Source of the DNA: CAVPDE01 sp964580575
GTDB lineage: Bacteria; Desulfobacterota; DSM-4660; Desulfatiglandales; HGW-15
Length of the DNA: 47,711 bases
Direction of reading: 5' to 3'
NCBI GenBank assembly: GCA_964580575.1
Contig: CAZOLJ010000032.1
Coordinates: 1-47,711 of the forward strand
The notes beneath the pieces were generated by a model. The model saw nothing but the letters and a program-made list of their open reading frames with translations. It was not told where the DNA came from and made no database searches. Numbering within the stretch: the stretch's first letter is position 1; the number at the start of each line of letters is the position of its first letter. A program made the translations under genes and the position numbers. Below are positions 9,881 to 18,561 of the stretch, in pieces.

Positions 9881-12343
9881 ATGCCAGATAAAGTAAAAGT
9901 TAGACCGATCTCAGGTTTGAAACCTCACAAGAAACTCGACCAGGAGGCCAGCCTTAGGGCGAAACTGAACGCTTTTCTAGGGCAGCTGGTCAACCCTGCG
10001 CGGCTCCGATGGATCACTCTGATTTTCATGAGTCTGGTGGTTGCCGTGCTTCTTTCCCCTAATGTGCTGACGAGGCCGCCCTCCTACAAGGTAGGTGACG
10101 TGGCCAGCAGGGGAATCAAGGCTTCCCAGGACTTTCTCGTCGAGAACAAAGACCTCACAGAAAAAGACAGAGAAAAGGCGAGCCGGGAAGTTCAGGTAGT
10201 ATACGATTTCGACGGTTCTGCCCTGAACCTCATCCCCTCCATCAGAGAAGCTTTTGACCTGGCCAGGGACAGCCTCAAGAATGCCGCTCCTCAAAACGGG
10301 CAGGACGCCACAAAAGGTGGCCCTCAGGAAAGGGCTTTTTCCCCTAAATCCGAATCCTATCTTTTAACGAGAGATCGTTTTTTCGGGATCATGGAGATCT
10401 CGGTAGATGATCGACTATTCGAGCAACTCTCCCGCCTCGGATTTTCTTCTGCCCTGGAGGAAAACGTCATCACCCTCGTGACGGAGATCTCGGAACGGGG
10501 AGTGGTGACGAGCAAGACCGCTATGAAAACTCACTTGGACCGGGGTGGGATTGTTCTTCACGAGATCTATTCCAAGAAGGAAAGCGCGGTCACGGACCTT
10601 GACCGGTTCCTGGATCTTCAGGCCGCACGGGCTTTCATCAGGAATCAGAGCAAGACGCTTCAGGACAAAGGAACCCCTCCCGAGATCACCGAGGCGTCTA
10701 TCAAGCTCGCGCAATCGCTCGTTAGGCCCAACCTCACCTTCAACCAACGGGAAACCGAAGCCCGAAGGGAACTGGCCAGGGAGTCCATCAAACCCGTCTT
10801 CTTCAAGATCAAGAAGGGAGAAATGATCGTCCGTGAAGGCGAAAGAATCGGGCCGGAGCACGTCTTGAAACTCGAAGCCGAGAGCAATGCCTCCCGCCCT
10901 GTGGACCTGATCGGCCGCGTACCGGCCATGGCCATCTTGATCGGGATTCTTTTTGCCTCCATCTATTTTGTCGGGCTCATGAGAACAAAATCAACGGCAG
11001 ACATTCTCTTCGATGCCTCGGCCTTCCTTTCTCTTTTCCTGATGACGTGGATTTACAATTTTGTGGCCGGGGAGGTTCAGCGAGGATTCCCCTACCTCTC
11101 CTCCACGGCGCTCCTGTTTGGCATGCCTGTGGCTGTCGGGGCCATGCTCATCTCCATCTTTCATGGCGTGGGAGCGGCCGCTTCTTTTTCGCTGATCCTC
11201 TCGGTTTTTGCTTCCCTAGCCACCGGTGCAAGGGTGGAGCTTTTTATCTACTTCTTCGTGAGCAGCCTGGTCGCGGCTTACGGTGTGAGACATTGCACCG
11301 AGCGGGTCACCCTGATCAAAGCGGGACTCGTGACCGGGTTGATCAATATCATTTTGAGCCTTGCCGTCCAGATGATCTACGGAACGCTCTACACGCTGGA
11401 TGCCGTTGTGGCCTCCCTGGCAGGGTTCATGGGAGGGCTCTTGGCAGGAATCATTGCCACCGGTGTGCTGCCTCTCGTGGAAATCGCATTTGGGTTCACG
11501 ACGGACATCAAGTTGCTCGAATTGAGCAACATGGACCAGCCTTTACTGAAAGAGCTCATGGTGCAGGCTCCGGGGACCTACCATCACAGCGTGGTGATCA
11601 GCAACATGGTGGAGGCGACCGCCAAAGCCGTCCACGCCAACCCTCTTCTGGCCAAGGTGAGCGCCTATTACCATGACATCGGCAAGATGAAAAAGCCCCT
11701 GTACTTCATCGAAAACCAGCCCGGGGCAGAGAACAAGCACGAGAAGCTCGCTCCTTCCATGAGCAGCCTCATCCTGATCTCCCATGTGAAAGATGCGGTG
11801 GAACTCGCCAGAGAACACAAGCTGGGCAGGGAAATCATCGACATCATCCAGCAGCATCACGGGACCAGCCTGATCTCCTATTTCTATCACAAGGCTCAGG
11901 AGCGACAGCTGTCCAGGAGCGGTCGGGTCACGGAAATCAAAGAGGAGGATTTCCGTTACCCCGGCCCAAAGCCCCAAACCAAAGAAGCGGGCCTTGTCAT
12001 GCTGGCCGACATGGTCGAAGCCGCCTCAAGGTCTTTGGTTGACCCGACTCCGGCCCGCATCCAGGGCATGGTGCAAAAGATCATCAACAAGGTCTTTTCA
12101 GACGGGCAGCTGGACGCCTGCGAACTCACCCTGAAGGATCTTCATGAGATTGCCAAGGGGTTCAACAAGACCCTGAGCGGCATCTTTCATCATCGCATCG
12201 AATATCCTGAGACGGTCCCAGGGCCGCTAAAGAAGGCAAAAAATGGAAGTTCAGATCAGGTTCCAGCGGAAGATTCCGGGACTCGGAAGCCGGACGATAA
12301 GACGGAAGTTGAAGAGACTCTGCGAAGACTTGGACTTTCATGA
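9881..12343 (+). CDS. 7TM-7TMR-HD membrane phosphohydrolase (PgpH/YqfF-like)
   Basis: About 820 residues from the ATG at 9881 (AAGAAGAG upstream; a TTG at 9839 would add 14). One N-terminal membrane helix (ITLIFMSLVVAVLL), a long extracytoplasmic 7TMR-HD domain, a bundle of about seven helices (about 340-570), then a cytoplasmic HD domain with the metal motif YYHDIGKMKKP preceded by HHSVV. In Firmicutes this family (PgpH) hydrolyses cyclic di-AMP; whether that is the substrate here is not known. The reading frame overlaps ybeY by 101 bases, which suggests translational coupling. The phoH - HD - ybeY order is common in many bacteria. Confidence 0.93.
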   Translation: MPDKVKVRPISGLKPHKKLDQEASLRAKLNAFLGQLVNPARLRWITLIFMSLVVAVLLSPNVLTRPPSYKVGDVASRGIKASQDFLVENKDLTEKDREKASREVQVVYDFDGSALNLIPSIREAFDLARDSLKNAAPQNGQDATKGGPQERAFSPKSESYLLTRDRFFGIMEISVDDRLFEQLSRLGFSSALEENVITLVTEISERGVVTSKTAMKTHLDRGGIVLHEIYSKKESAVTDLDRFLDLQAARAFIRNQSKTLQDKGTPPEITEASIKLAQSLVRPNLTFNQRETEARRELARESIKPVFFKIKKGEMIVREGERIGPEHVLKLEAESNASRPVDLIGRVPAMAILIGILFASIYFVGLMRTKSTADILFDASAFLSLFLMTWIYNFVAGEVQRGFPYLSSTALLFGMPVAVGAMLISIFHGVGAAASFSLILSVFASLATGARVELFIYFFVSSLVAAYGVRHCTERVTLIKAGLVTGLINIILSLAVQMIYGTLYTLDAVVASLAGFMGGLLAGIIATGVLPLVEIAFGFTTDIKLLELSNMDQPLLKELMVQAPGTYHHSVVISNMVEATAKAVHANPLLAKVSAYYHDIGKMKKPLYFIENQPGAENKHEKLAPSMSSLILISHVKDAVELAREHKLGREIIDIIQQHHGTSLISYFYHKAQERQLSRSGRVTEIKEEDFRYPGPKPQTKEAGLVMLADMVEAASRSLVDPTPARIQGMVQKIINKVFSDGQLDACELTLKDLHEIAKGFNKTLSGIFHHRIEYPETVPGPLKKAKNGSSDQVPAEDSGTRKPDDKTEVEETLRRLGLS

Positions 12344-12683
12344 GGGTGAGCTGAGCATCCTTTTCACCGATGACAAAAGGATCGCCGAGCTCAATCAACA
12401 GTACCTCAAGAGACAGGGCCCGACCAACGTCATGGCTTTTCCCATGCTCTCCGGAAGCCCCCCTCCCCTCCCATCAGGAATGCTCGGGGATGTGGTGATC
12501 TCCGTGGACACGGCCGTTTCGGAATCCCGGGCGTTGGGGGAGCCTCTCCAGCGCACCGTGGACCGTCTGCTGATTCACGGCGTTCTTCATTTGTTGGGAT
12601 ACGATCACGAGGGTTCGTCGAAGCAAGCGCTTCGTATGAGAAAGGAAGAAAACCGGCTTTTGACCCTTGTCTTGGAAGAATGA
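12243..12683 (+). CDS. ybeY: Endoribonuclease / rRNA maturation factor YbeY
   Basis: 146 residues. The zinc motif HGVLHLLGYDHE is the YbeY signature (three His residues as ligands). YbeY takes part in 16S rRNA 3'-end maturation and ribosome quality control in the cytoplasm. The ATG at 12243 lies inside the 3' end of the HD-domain gene (101-base overlap), and phoH is two genes upstream, matching the conserved phoH-ybeY pairing. A transposon-like hairpin element follows the stop codon by about 30 bases. Confidence 0.95.
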   Translation: MEVQIRFQRKIPGLGSRTIRRKLKRLCEDLDFHEGELSILFTDDKRIAELNQQYLKRQGPTNVMAFPMLSGSPPPLPSGMLGDVVISVDTAVSESRALGEPLQRTVDRLLIHGVLHLLGYDHEGSSKQALRMRKEENRLLTLVLEE

Positions 12684-12712
12684 GCTTGCCTTCCAGGTTA
12701 CAAGGGAAGAAG

Positions 12713-13006
12713 CGTAACAGTTTAGATCTTTGAAATGGATGGCTCAGGCCATGGGGGTCCCTCTAAAAACAGAAAACGAAGAGTGTGCGGGAAAGACTCT
12801 GCAGATAAGGGGCAGCGAAGGCGGGCGGCGAGGTTTTACCGGTACCTGCCAGCTGGGTATGATGTGGCGAGTTCCACGGTAGCCCTCCGCCCGCCTCACC
12901 CATGGCCTAGAGCTTGCCATGAAGGTGTGGCGTCTTCGTTGTTCTGTTTTTAGAGGGACCCCCATGGCCTTTTTCTGTGTTTATTTCAAAGATCTAAACT
13001 GTTACG
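12713..13006. mobile_element. MITE-like element with long inverted arms and 6-bp target duplication
   Basis: The outer arms 12713-12736 and 12983-13006 are perfect 24-base inverted repeats. Inner arms 12747-12781 and 12934-12969 pair almost perfectly over 35 bases, and a third pair (12820-12833 with 12884-12895) lies near the centre. AAGAAG stands directly before (12707-12712) and directly after (13007-13012) the element, which looks like a target-site duplication. No protein is encoded. The 294-base unit could fold into one long hairpin if transcribed. It accounts for nearly all of the 353-base ybeY-pdxJ gap. Size, arms and duplication suggest a non-autonomous miniature transposon; a structured RNA is the alternative. 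Confidence 0.8.
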
Positions 13007-13036
13007 AAGAAGCTTTTTTGTTGTGGGAGGGACCTC

Positions 13037-13756
13037 ATGGCGCGTCTGGCTGTCAATGTGGATCATGTGGCCACGGTCCGGCAGGCGAGAGGAATTAGCG
13101 AGCCTGACCCGGTCCTCGCGGCAGGAATGGCTGAACTGGCGGGTGCTGTTGGAATCATCTGTCACCTGAGGGAGGATCGGCGTCACATTCAGGACAGGGA
13201 CGTGCTCCTCCTGCGGCAGGTCGTCAAGACCAAGCTGAACCTGGAAATGGCGGCCACGCCAGAAATGATTCGAATCGCACGCAGGATCCGGCCGGATCTC
13301 GTCACCCTGGTTCCTGAAAAAAGAGAAGAGCTCACCACAGAAGGCGGGCTGGACGTCAAGGCCAAAGCCCTTCTCTACAGGAAGGCGATCCGTCAACTCC
13401 ATCAGAAAGGAGTAGAGGTTAGCCTTTTCGTAGACCCTGACCCGGCCCAGATTGAAGCCGGTCACGGTATTGGAGCCGATATCGTGGAGATTCACACGGG
13501 GCACTATGCCGAATCCCGTTCCGAGTCAGAGGCTCGCAGGCAATTTGACAGGATTGCCCGGGCGGTCGAAACCGCAACGAGGTTTGACCTGGGCATCAGC
13601 GCGGGACACGGCCTCAACTATGTCAACGTGCAGAGATTCAAGGCCCTGCCCAAGGTCGAGGAGTACAGCATCGGGCACAGCATTGTAGCCAGAGCCGTTT
13701 ATGTCGGCTTTGACCGTGCGGTCAGAGAGATGGTGGAGCTGGTGAGTGGCTTTTAA
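13037..13756 (+). CDS. pdxJ: Pyridoxine 5'-phosphate synthase PdxJ
   Basis: 239 residues, normal length. Cytoplasmic TIM-barrel enzyme that condenses 3-amino-2-oxopropyl phosphate with deoxyxylulose 5-phosphate to give pyridoxine 5'-phosphate, the last ring-closing step of the DXP-dependent vitamin B6 route. Family motifs are clear: LAVNVDHVATVRQARG at the start, CHLREDRRHI with a catalytic His, VEIHTGHYAE, and GHGLNYVNV near the end. ATG at 13037 has GGGAGG about 6 bases upstream. It begins only 30 bases after the MITE-like element, so its promoter may now lie inside or before that element. acpS follows, as in many proteobacteria. Confidence 0.97.
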   Translation: MARLAVNVDHVATVRQARGISEPDPVLAAGMAELAGAVGIICHLREDRRHIQDRDVLLLRQVVKTKLNLEMAATPEMIRIARRIRPDLVTLVPEKREELTTEGGLDVKAKALLYRKAIRQLHQKGVEVSLFVDPDPAQIEAGHGIGADIVEIHTGHYAESRSESEARRQFDRIARAVETATRFDLGISAGHGLNYVNVQRFKALPKVEEYSIGHSIVARAVYVGFDRAVREMVELVSGF

Positions 13757-13775
13757 CAGGCCGCTTGTTGCATGT

Positions 13776-13889
13776 AGTCCGTGGTCAGTGGTCCGTTGCT
13801 GTTAATAGCATGGAGTAATGGATCATTGGAGTACTGGAGTACTGCTTTAAACCCAATACTCCATCACTCCACTACTCCAACACTCCATT
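13776..13889. repeat. Periodic repeat array, 7- and 8-base units, inverted arms
   Basis: Three degenerate 7-base units (TAGTCCG, TGGTCAG, TGGTCCG) at about 13776-13797 precede four 8-base units ATGGAGTA, ATGGATCA, TTGGAGTA, CTGGAGTA (13810-13841). After a short gap come four units of the opposite strand: ACTCCATC, ACTCCACT, ACTCCAAC, ACTCCATT (13858-13889). The two arms can pair imperfectly. Confidence 0.85.
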
Positions 13890-13916
13890 CTTTTGATTCT
13901 GTATTCTCTTTTTCAA

Positions 13917-13933
13917 CTTTAGGCACTTCTTCT
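13917..13933 (+). repeat. Shared leader in front of acpS
   Basis: AACTTTAGGCACTTCTT ends two bases before the acpS ATG. Nearly the same sequence stands directly before the starts at 27023 and 29313, and an inverted copy is at 30271-30283. The stretch before it (ATTCTGTATTCTCTTTTT, from about 13896) recurs at about 25750. Confidence 0.8.
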
Positions 13934-14335
13934 ATGATCTTTGGTGTGGGCATTGATCTCGTGAATATCCAGCGTCTGGAAACGGTGCTCCAGAGGTGGG
14001 GAGATCGTTTTGTGAAGAGAGTTTTCACCGACCAGGAAGCGGAATTCTGCTTCAAAAGAGCGTACCCGGCCTCTCCTTTGGCTCTTCGATTCGCAGCCAA
14101 GGAGGCCTTTTCCAAAGCCATCGGTCTGGGAATGCGGAGAGGGATCCGGTGGCGGGACATTGAGGTCTTCCACTACCCTGGAGGTCGGCCCGCACTGAGA
14201 CTTCAGGGCAGATCCTCTGAAATCTGCCGCGAAAAACAGATCACCCGTTTTCACCTGAGCCTTTCCGATGAAGGCCGTTACGGCATGGCTGTGGTGGTCC
14301 TTGAGGGAAACGATGAGATTGGTCAAAGCCTCTGA
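13934..14335 (+). CDS. acpS: Holo-[acyl-carrier-protein] synthase AcpS
   Basis: 133 residues. Transfers the 4'-phosphopantetheine arm of CoA to the conserved Ser of acyl carrier protein, activating fatty-acid synthesis. The start IFGVGIDLVNIQRLE and the motif RFAAKEAFSKAIG hold the Mg2+ and CoA-binding residues (Asp of GIDL, Glu of KEAF). The ATG at 13934 was chosen because the protein then starts exactly as family members do; an upstream in-frame start would translate the repeat array. The 3' end overlaps the nnr start by 23 bases, implying co-translation. Confidence 0.94.
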   Translation: MIFGVGIDLVNIQRLETVLQRWGDRFVKRVFTDQEAEFCFKRAYPASPLALRFAAKEAFSKAIGLGMRRGIRWRDIEVFHYPGGRPALRLQGRSSEICREKQITRFHLSLSDEGRYGMAVVVLEGNDEIGQSL

Positions 14336-15917
14336 AATGCAAGAGATGGATCGCCTCACGATTGAGGAAATCGGCATCCCCGGTGTGGTCCTCATGGAAA
14401 ACGCTGCCAGGGGAGCCAGCAGGGTGTTTCTGGCTCACTTTGCTCCACGCCCCAATTCCTGCGTGCTCATTCTCTGCGGTCGAGGGAACAATGGAGGGGA
14501 CGGCTATGTGATGGCGAGGGTTCTCCACAAAACCGGGCTCAAGGTGACGGTCCTTGTTCTCACGGAATTCAATAAAGTAGCGGGGGATGCCCTCGTCAAT
14601 CTCGAAATCCTCAGACGGATGGGCCTGGACATTCTGGAAGTTCCCTCAGAGGAGCAGTGGAAAAAGCAACGGCGCTTGCTCAAAGATTGCGACTACATCG
14701 TCGACGGCCTTCTGGGAACTGGCCTCAATTCATCGGTCCGAGGGTTCTATGCCCGGGTTATAGACGAACTCAACAGGGCGAACAAACCCGTGACGGCGAT
14801 CGATATCCCGTCCGGCCTGAGTGCCGACACCGGGCAGGTCATGGGAGTCGCTGTCCAGGCCGACCTGACCATCACCTTCGGTTTCCCCAAGGTTGGGCAG
14901 CTGGTTTTCCCGGGTGCCGGTCTGGTGGGCCGACTGGTTCCAATCGACATCGGAATCCCTGACGCGGTAGTCGAACGAATCCCCGGCCCTTATCGTTTGA
15001 TCGAAGCAGGGGATTTCCATGATCTCTTCGCTTCAGACAAGCCGGACATCCACAAAGGCCATAGGGGCCACCTGCTCGTTCTCGCAGGATCAACAGGAAA
15101 AACAGGAGCCGCAACCCTCACCTCCCTCGGCGCTCTCAGGGCGGGAGCAGGCCTCGTCACTCTCGGCATTCCTCGAAGTCTCAATCCCATCCTGGAAAAC
15201 AAGTTGACCGAGGCCATGACCTTCCCCCTGCCCGAGACTGCGGAATCCAGTCTCTCCCTGGAAGCGGAGAAAGAGATCTTCAGACTCATGGAGGGCAAGA
15301 CAGCGGTGGCTATCGGGCCTGGGCTTTCGACTCACGCGGAGACAAGCTTACTCGTGAGGAAAATCGTGGCCAAGTGCCCTCTGCCCATGGTGATTGACGC
15401 GGACGGATTGAATGCCCTTTCCTCTGATCCGGGCGTCCTGGCCAAGTGCAGGGGCAGAGCGGTCCTGACCCCTCACCCTGGGGAAATGGCCAGACTCGCA
15501 GGGATCAGCAACTCCGAGGTCCAGGGCGATCGACTCGGCACTGCCGAGGTCTTTGCTCGAAAGCATGGGTGCTGCCTTGTGTTGAAGGGAGCTCGCACAG
15601 TCATTGCCGAGCCAGAAGGACAGATCCACATCAACCCCACAGGGAACCCCGTTCTCTCCAGCGGCGGTTCCGGGGATGTGCTGACAGGACTCATCGCCGG
15701 GTTTCTGGCAAGAGGATGGCCCCCGGCCAAAGCAGCCGACGCCGGTGTCTACCTTCACGGGCTGGCTGCCGATCGTCTTTCCGAAGACATGGGACGGTCC
15801 GGTGTCCTGGCCGGTGAACTTCTCGATGTCATCCCTGGGCTTGCTTGTTCTCTGGCGCGTGCCGAATGGCCGCTCAAGCAGCCCCCCCTGGAGCGAGACT
15901 TTCACCAGCCTCTTTAG
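14313..15917 (+). CDS. nnr: Bifunctional NAD(P)HX epimerase / ADP-dependent dehydratase
   Basis: 534 residues. Repairs hydrated NADH and NADPH. The N-terminal YjeF-N domain (about 1-215; RLVKASEMQEMDR, then CGRGNNGGDGYV) epimerises NAD(P)HX. The C-terminal YjeF-C kinase-like domain (about 235-510; KGHRGHLLVLAGS, VLTPHPGEMARL, and SGGSGDVLTG) dehydrates the S-form using ADP or ATP. The chosen ATG at 14313 lies inside acpS with GAGGG upstream. The acpS-nnr-tsaE order is conserved in many proteobacteria. A periodic repeat array separates it from tsaE. Confidence 0.95.
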   Translation: MRLVKASEMQEMDRLTIEEIGIPGVVLMENAARGASRVFLAHFAPRPNSCVLILCGRGNNGGDGYVMARVLHKTGLKVTVLVLTEFNKVAGDALVNLEILRRMGLDILEVPSEEQWKKQRRLLKDCDYIVDGLLGTGLNSSVRGFYARVIDELNRANKPVTAIDIPSGLSADTGQVMGVAVQADLTITFGFPKVGQLVFPGAGLVGRLVPIDIGIPDAVVERIPGPYRLIEAGDFHDLFASDKPDIHKGHRGHLLVLAGSTGKTGAATLTSLGALRAGAGLVTLGIPRSLNPILENKLTEAMTFPLPETAESSLSLEAEKEIFRLMEGKTAVAIGPGLSTHAETSLLVRKIVAKCPLPMVIDADGLNALSSDPGVLAKCRGRAVLTPHPGEMARLAGISNSEVQGDRLGTAEVFARKHGCCLVLKGARTVIAEPEGQIHINPTGNPVLSSGGSGDVLTGLIAGFLARGWPPAKAADAGVYLHGLAADRLSEDMGRSGVLAGELLDVIPGLACSLARAEWPLKQPPLERDFHQPL

Positions 15918-15993
15918 AGTCTCCGGTGAGAATCTCACTGCATGATGTTTAGAAACATTTGAGCTAGGGCTGAGCCGCAGTGCTCCAGTAGGG

Positions 15994-16064
15994 AGTATGC
16001 AGTAAGCAGTAGGCAGTTAGCCCGCGAGCTTCCTCCTTACTGCATACTGCCTACTTCATACTGC
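15994..16064. repeat. Heptad repeat array with inverted arms
   Basis: Left arm: AGTATGC, AGTAAGC, AGTAGGC, AGTTAGC (15994-16021). Right arm: TTACTGC, ATACTGC, CTACTTC, ATACTGC (16037-16064). The units have an exact 7-base period and the arms are near complements of each other, so the gap can fold into an imperfect hairpin. It ends 6 bases before the likely tsaE ATG. Confidence 0.88.
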
Positions 16065-16070
16065 TCATTC

Positions 16071-16622
16071 ATGGTGCCACGGCCACAGGACTTCAATCGA
16101 ACGCTTAACTCAAAAGGACCTCTCATTAGGGCATTGGAAGAAAAGACTTTCACGATCACGACGGAATCGGATCAGGACACGATTCGAGTCGGGCAAGAGA
16201 TAGGGCGTCTCCTCCTGGAGGGTGATGTGGTCGGCCTCGTAGGGGAACTGGGAAGCGGCAAAACCTGGCTCACCAAAGGGATTGCCCTGGGTCTCGGCGT
16301 GAACCTCAAAACGATCGTGACCAGTCCTTCCTTCACTCTCATCAACCCGTACCAGGGCAGGGCCACCCTGTTTCACATGGACGTTTACCGGCTGGGAAGC
16401 CTGGATGAAGCACTCTCCGCAGGTATTGAAGAAATGATTCACAGCGGCGGGGTGGTCGTTCTGGAGTGGGCCGACCGGTGGCCGGAAATCCTTCCTGAAC
16501 AGACTCTCATGGTCAAGCTGGTCATTCTTGACGATCATCGCCGCACCCTCATCCTCTCCGGCCGCCATGCCAGAGCGTTGGAGATTCTTGCTCACCTAGA
16601 GCCTGCAATTCCTCACTCCTAG
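16071..16622 (+). CDS. tsaE: t6A-modification ATPase TsaE
   Basis: Up to 183 residues from ATG 16071. TsaE is the P-loop ATPase that works with TsaB, TsaC and TsaD to make N6-threonylcarbamoyladenosine at position 37 of ANN-decoding tRNAs. The Walker A motif GELGSGKTWLTKG is at about 58-70, SPSFTLINPY and VLEWADRWPE follow as in the family. The N-terminus is about 25 residues longer than usual; a TTG at 16131 is an alternative start, but no better ribosome site is seen. tsaD lies 2.8 kb downstream and trmO, which methylates t6A, is at 42898-43407. Confidence 0.93.
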   Translation: MVPRPQDFNRTLNSKGPLIRALEEKTFTITTESDQDTIRVGQEIGRLLLEGDVVGLVGELGSGKTWLTKGIALGLGVNLKTIVTSPSFTLINPYQGRATLFHMDVYRLGSLDEALSAGIEEMIHSGGVVVLEWADRWPEILPEQTLMVKLVILDDHRRTLILSGRHARALEILAHLEPAIPHS

Positions 16623-16631
16623 CCCAACTCC

Positions 16632-16659
16632 CCGTGCACCGTGAACCTTGCACCGTGCG
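16632..16659. repeat. Heptad repeat array
   Basis: Four 7-base units in register: CCGTGCA, CCGTGAA, CCTTGCA, CCGTGCG. They lie in the tsaE-lysC gap, about 130 bases before the lysC start. Only one arm is visible here. Confidence 0.75.
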
Positions 16660-16787
16660 ACATCTTGCCTATTTGTGGGCTTGTTTCTCTGCGCCTGATC
16701 GTGTATATTGCGACAATTGTTTTTGGGGCTCTTGCCGATAGCCCTTCTTTCGGTGCCCCAAAATTCCGAGATGGTTCGAGGGAGTTT

Positions 16788-18020
16788 ATGGCGCTCATTG
16801 TTCAGAAGTACGGGGGAACATCGGTAGGCAACATCGAGAAAATCAGGAATGTGGCCAAGAGAGTTCTGGAAGACTACAAAAAGGGCAACAGCATGGTGGT
16901 GGTTCTCTCCGCCATGGCCGGACAGACGGACAGCCTGATTCGCCTGGCCCGGGAAATGTGCGACGACCCTGATCCAAGAGAACTGGATGTGCTCATGGCG
17001 ACGGGCGAGCAAGTGTCTGTAGCTCTTTTCGCTATGGCCTTGAAGTCCATGGGGTATGATGCCCGATCCCTTCTGGGATTCCAGGCGGCGATCCGGACGG
17101 ATCGGCTTTACGGCAAAGCGAGAATCCAGGAGATTGATGCTTCGAGGATTCTCACAGAACTGGAGAAAAACCGCATCGTGGCCGTCGCCGGTTTTCAAGG
17201 GCTCGATGAGAAGGGAAACATCACGACTCTGGGACGGGGCGGATCAGACACCACGGCCGTCGCCCTGGCCGCCGCTCTGAATGCGGATGTGTGCGAGATT
17301 TTCACCGATGTGAAAGGGGTCTACACCACCGACCCCAATATATGCCCCAGGGCGAGGAAGATGGACGCCATCTCCTATGACGAAATGCTGGAACTGGCAA
17401 GCCTTGGGGCCAAAGTGCTGGAGATCCGGTCGGTGGAGTTTGCCAAGAAGTACAATGTGCCCATTCATGTCCGATCAACCTTTACACAAGAAAGGGGTAC
17501 GATGGTGGTGGCAGAAACAAAGGATATGGAAAAAGTTTTGGTTTCAGGAGTTGCCTACAGTAAGAACGAAGCGCGGATCACCGTGAAAAGAGTGCCTGAC
17601 CGGCCGGGCACGGCAGCCCAGGTTTTTGAGCCTATATTCAAAGCGGGCATCATCGTCGACATGATCGTCCAGAACACCAGTGAGGACGGGAGCACGGACT
17701 TGACCTTCACCGTGACCAAAGCGGATTTCCAGAAAAGCATGAAGCTCGTCAGCGAGGTGGCCAGGCAGATTGGAGCGGAGAAAGTTCTGGGCGATGAGAA
17801 TATTTCCAAGATCTCCATCGTCGGCGTGGGCATGAGGAACCACGCGGGCGTCGCACAGAAGATGTTCCACATTCTGGCCAAGGAAAACATCAACATCATC
17901 ATGATCACCACCTCGGAAATAAAGATATCCTGCATCATTGAAGAAAAATACACGGAGTTGGCGGTCCGAGTGCTTCATGAAGCCTTTGAGCTGGAAAACG
18001 GCCCCACAGAGGATCGTTGA
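16788..18020 (+). CDS. lysC: Aspartate kinase
   Basis: 410 residues. Phosphorylates aspartate, the first step to lysine, threonine, methionine and diaminopimelate. The N-terminal amino-acid kinase domain starts LIVQKYGGTSVGN and contains GRGGSDTTA and EIFTDVKGVYTTDP. Two C-terminal ACT domains (from about residue 265; KNEARITVKRVPDRPG and SKISIVGVGMRN) are the usual site of feedback inhibition by lysine or threonine. The ATG at 16788 has GAGGGAG upstream and gives the standard family length; an open frame continues upstream but through a repeat array. The 3' end overlaps the next gene by 44 bases. Confidence 0.96.
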   Translation: MALIVQKYGGTSVGNIEKIRNVAKRVLEDYKKGNSMVVVLSAMAGQTDSLIRLAREMCDDPDPRELDVLMATGEQVSVALFAMALKSMGYDARSLLGFQAAIRTDRLYGKARIQEIDASRILTELEKNRIVAVAGFQGLDEKGNITTLGRGGSDTTAVALAAALNADVCEIFTDVKGVYTTDPNICPRARKMDAISYDEMLELASLGAKVLEIRSVEFAKKYNVPIHVRSTFTQERGTMVVAETKDMEKVLVSGVAYSKNEARITVKRVPDRPGTAAQVFEPIFKAGIIVDMIVQNTSEDGSTDLTFTVTKADFQKSMKLVSEVARQIGAEKVLGDENISKISIVGVGMRNHAGVAQKMFHILAKENINIIMITTSEIKISCIIEEKYTELAVRVLHEAFELENGPTEDR

Positions 18021-18546
18021 CAGAACCCCAGGGCTAGGGGTTCTTCTCCTGATCCTTTTTTTGCTTCACTTGCTGAAGCCTTCCCCTTACAGGCTCGGGG
18101 CGAAGACCATCCCCTGCGAGCCTCCTGTTTATGCCCAGATCGAAGGAGAGATCAGGCATCCTGGCGTCTATTTTTTTTGTGCCCCCCCCACCCTTGGCGA
18201 GTTGATCCGTAAGGCGGGAGGGCTTCGGGAAGGGGAACTTCCACCCCCGGATCTGCGCCTCATCCCCAATTCCGGGGTCTCTGTGACAAAGGAAGGAGAA
18301 GCGTTGAAGGTTCAGCCCCACGAGATCTCTTCTTTCCACAAAATCACCCTGGGACTCCCCATCTCGGTGAACAGGGAGTCTGAGGAAGGGCTGACGGCTC
18401 TGCCCGGAGTAGGGAAAAACATGGCAAAGGCCATCGTGGAGGAAAGAGCGAAGCGCGGTGGGTTCAAAAGCCTGGAAGAGATCATGGGAATCCCCGGCAT
18501 CGGTCCCAAGTTCTATACGAGAATGAAACCGTATCTCACGCTGTAA
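17977..18546 (+). CDS. ComEA-like membrane protein (SLBB + helix-hairpin-helix)
   Basis: 189 residues from ATG 17977, which lies inside lysC. One N-terminal membrane helix (GLGVLLLILFLLHLL), then an SLBB-like region (AQIEGEIRHPGVYFF, LGELIRKAGGLREGE), and a C-terminal pair of helix-hairpin-helix motifs (LTALPGVGKNMAKAIVEE and IMGIPGIGPKFY). This is the ComEA layout, a membrane-anchored DNA receptor for natural transformation. No other competence genes are in the window, so DNA uptake is an inference from the architecture. Overlap with lysC makes the exact start uncertain. Confidence 0.82.
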   Translation: MKPLSWKTAPQRIVDRTPGLGVLLLILFLLHLLKPSPYRLGAKTIPCEPPVYAQIEGEIRHPGVYFFCAPPTLGELIRKAGGLREGELPPPDLRLIPNSGVSVTKEGEALKVQPHEISSFHKITLGLPISVNRESEEGLTALPGVGKNMAKAIVEERAKRGGFKSLEEIMGIPGIGPKFYTRMKPYLTL

Positions 18547-18561
18547 TATCAATGGAGGCCT

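Noticed and set aside
13776..13889. CRISPR array
   Set aside because: Units are 7-8 bases with no spacers, and no cas genes are nearby; the same holds for the other periodic arrays.
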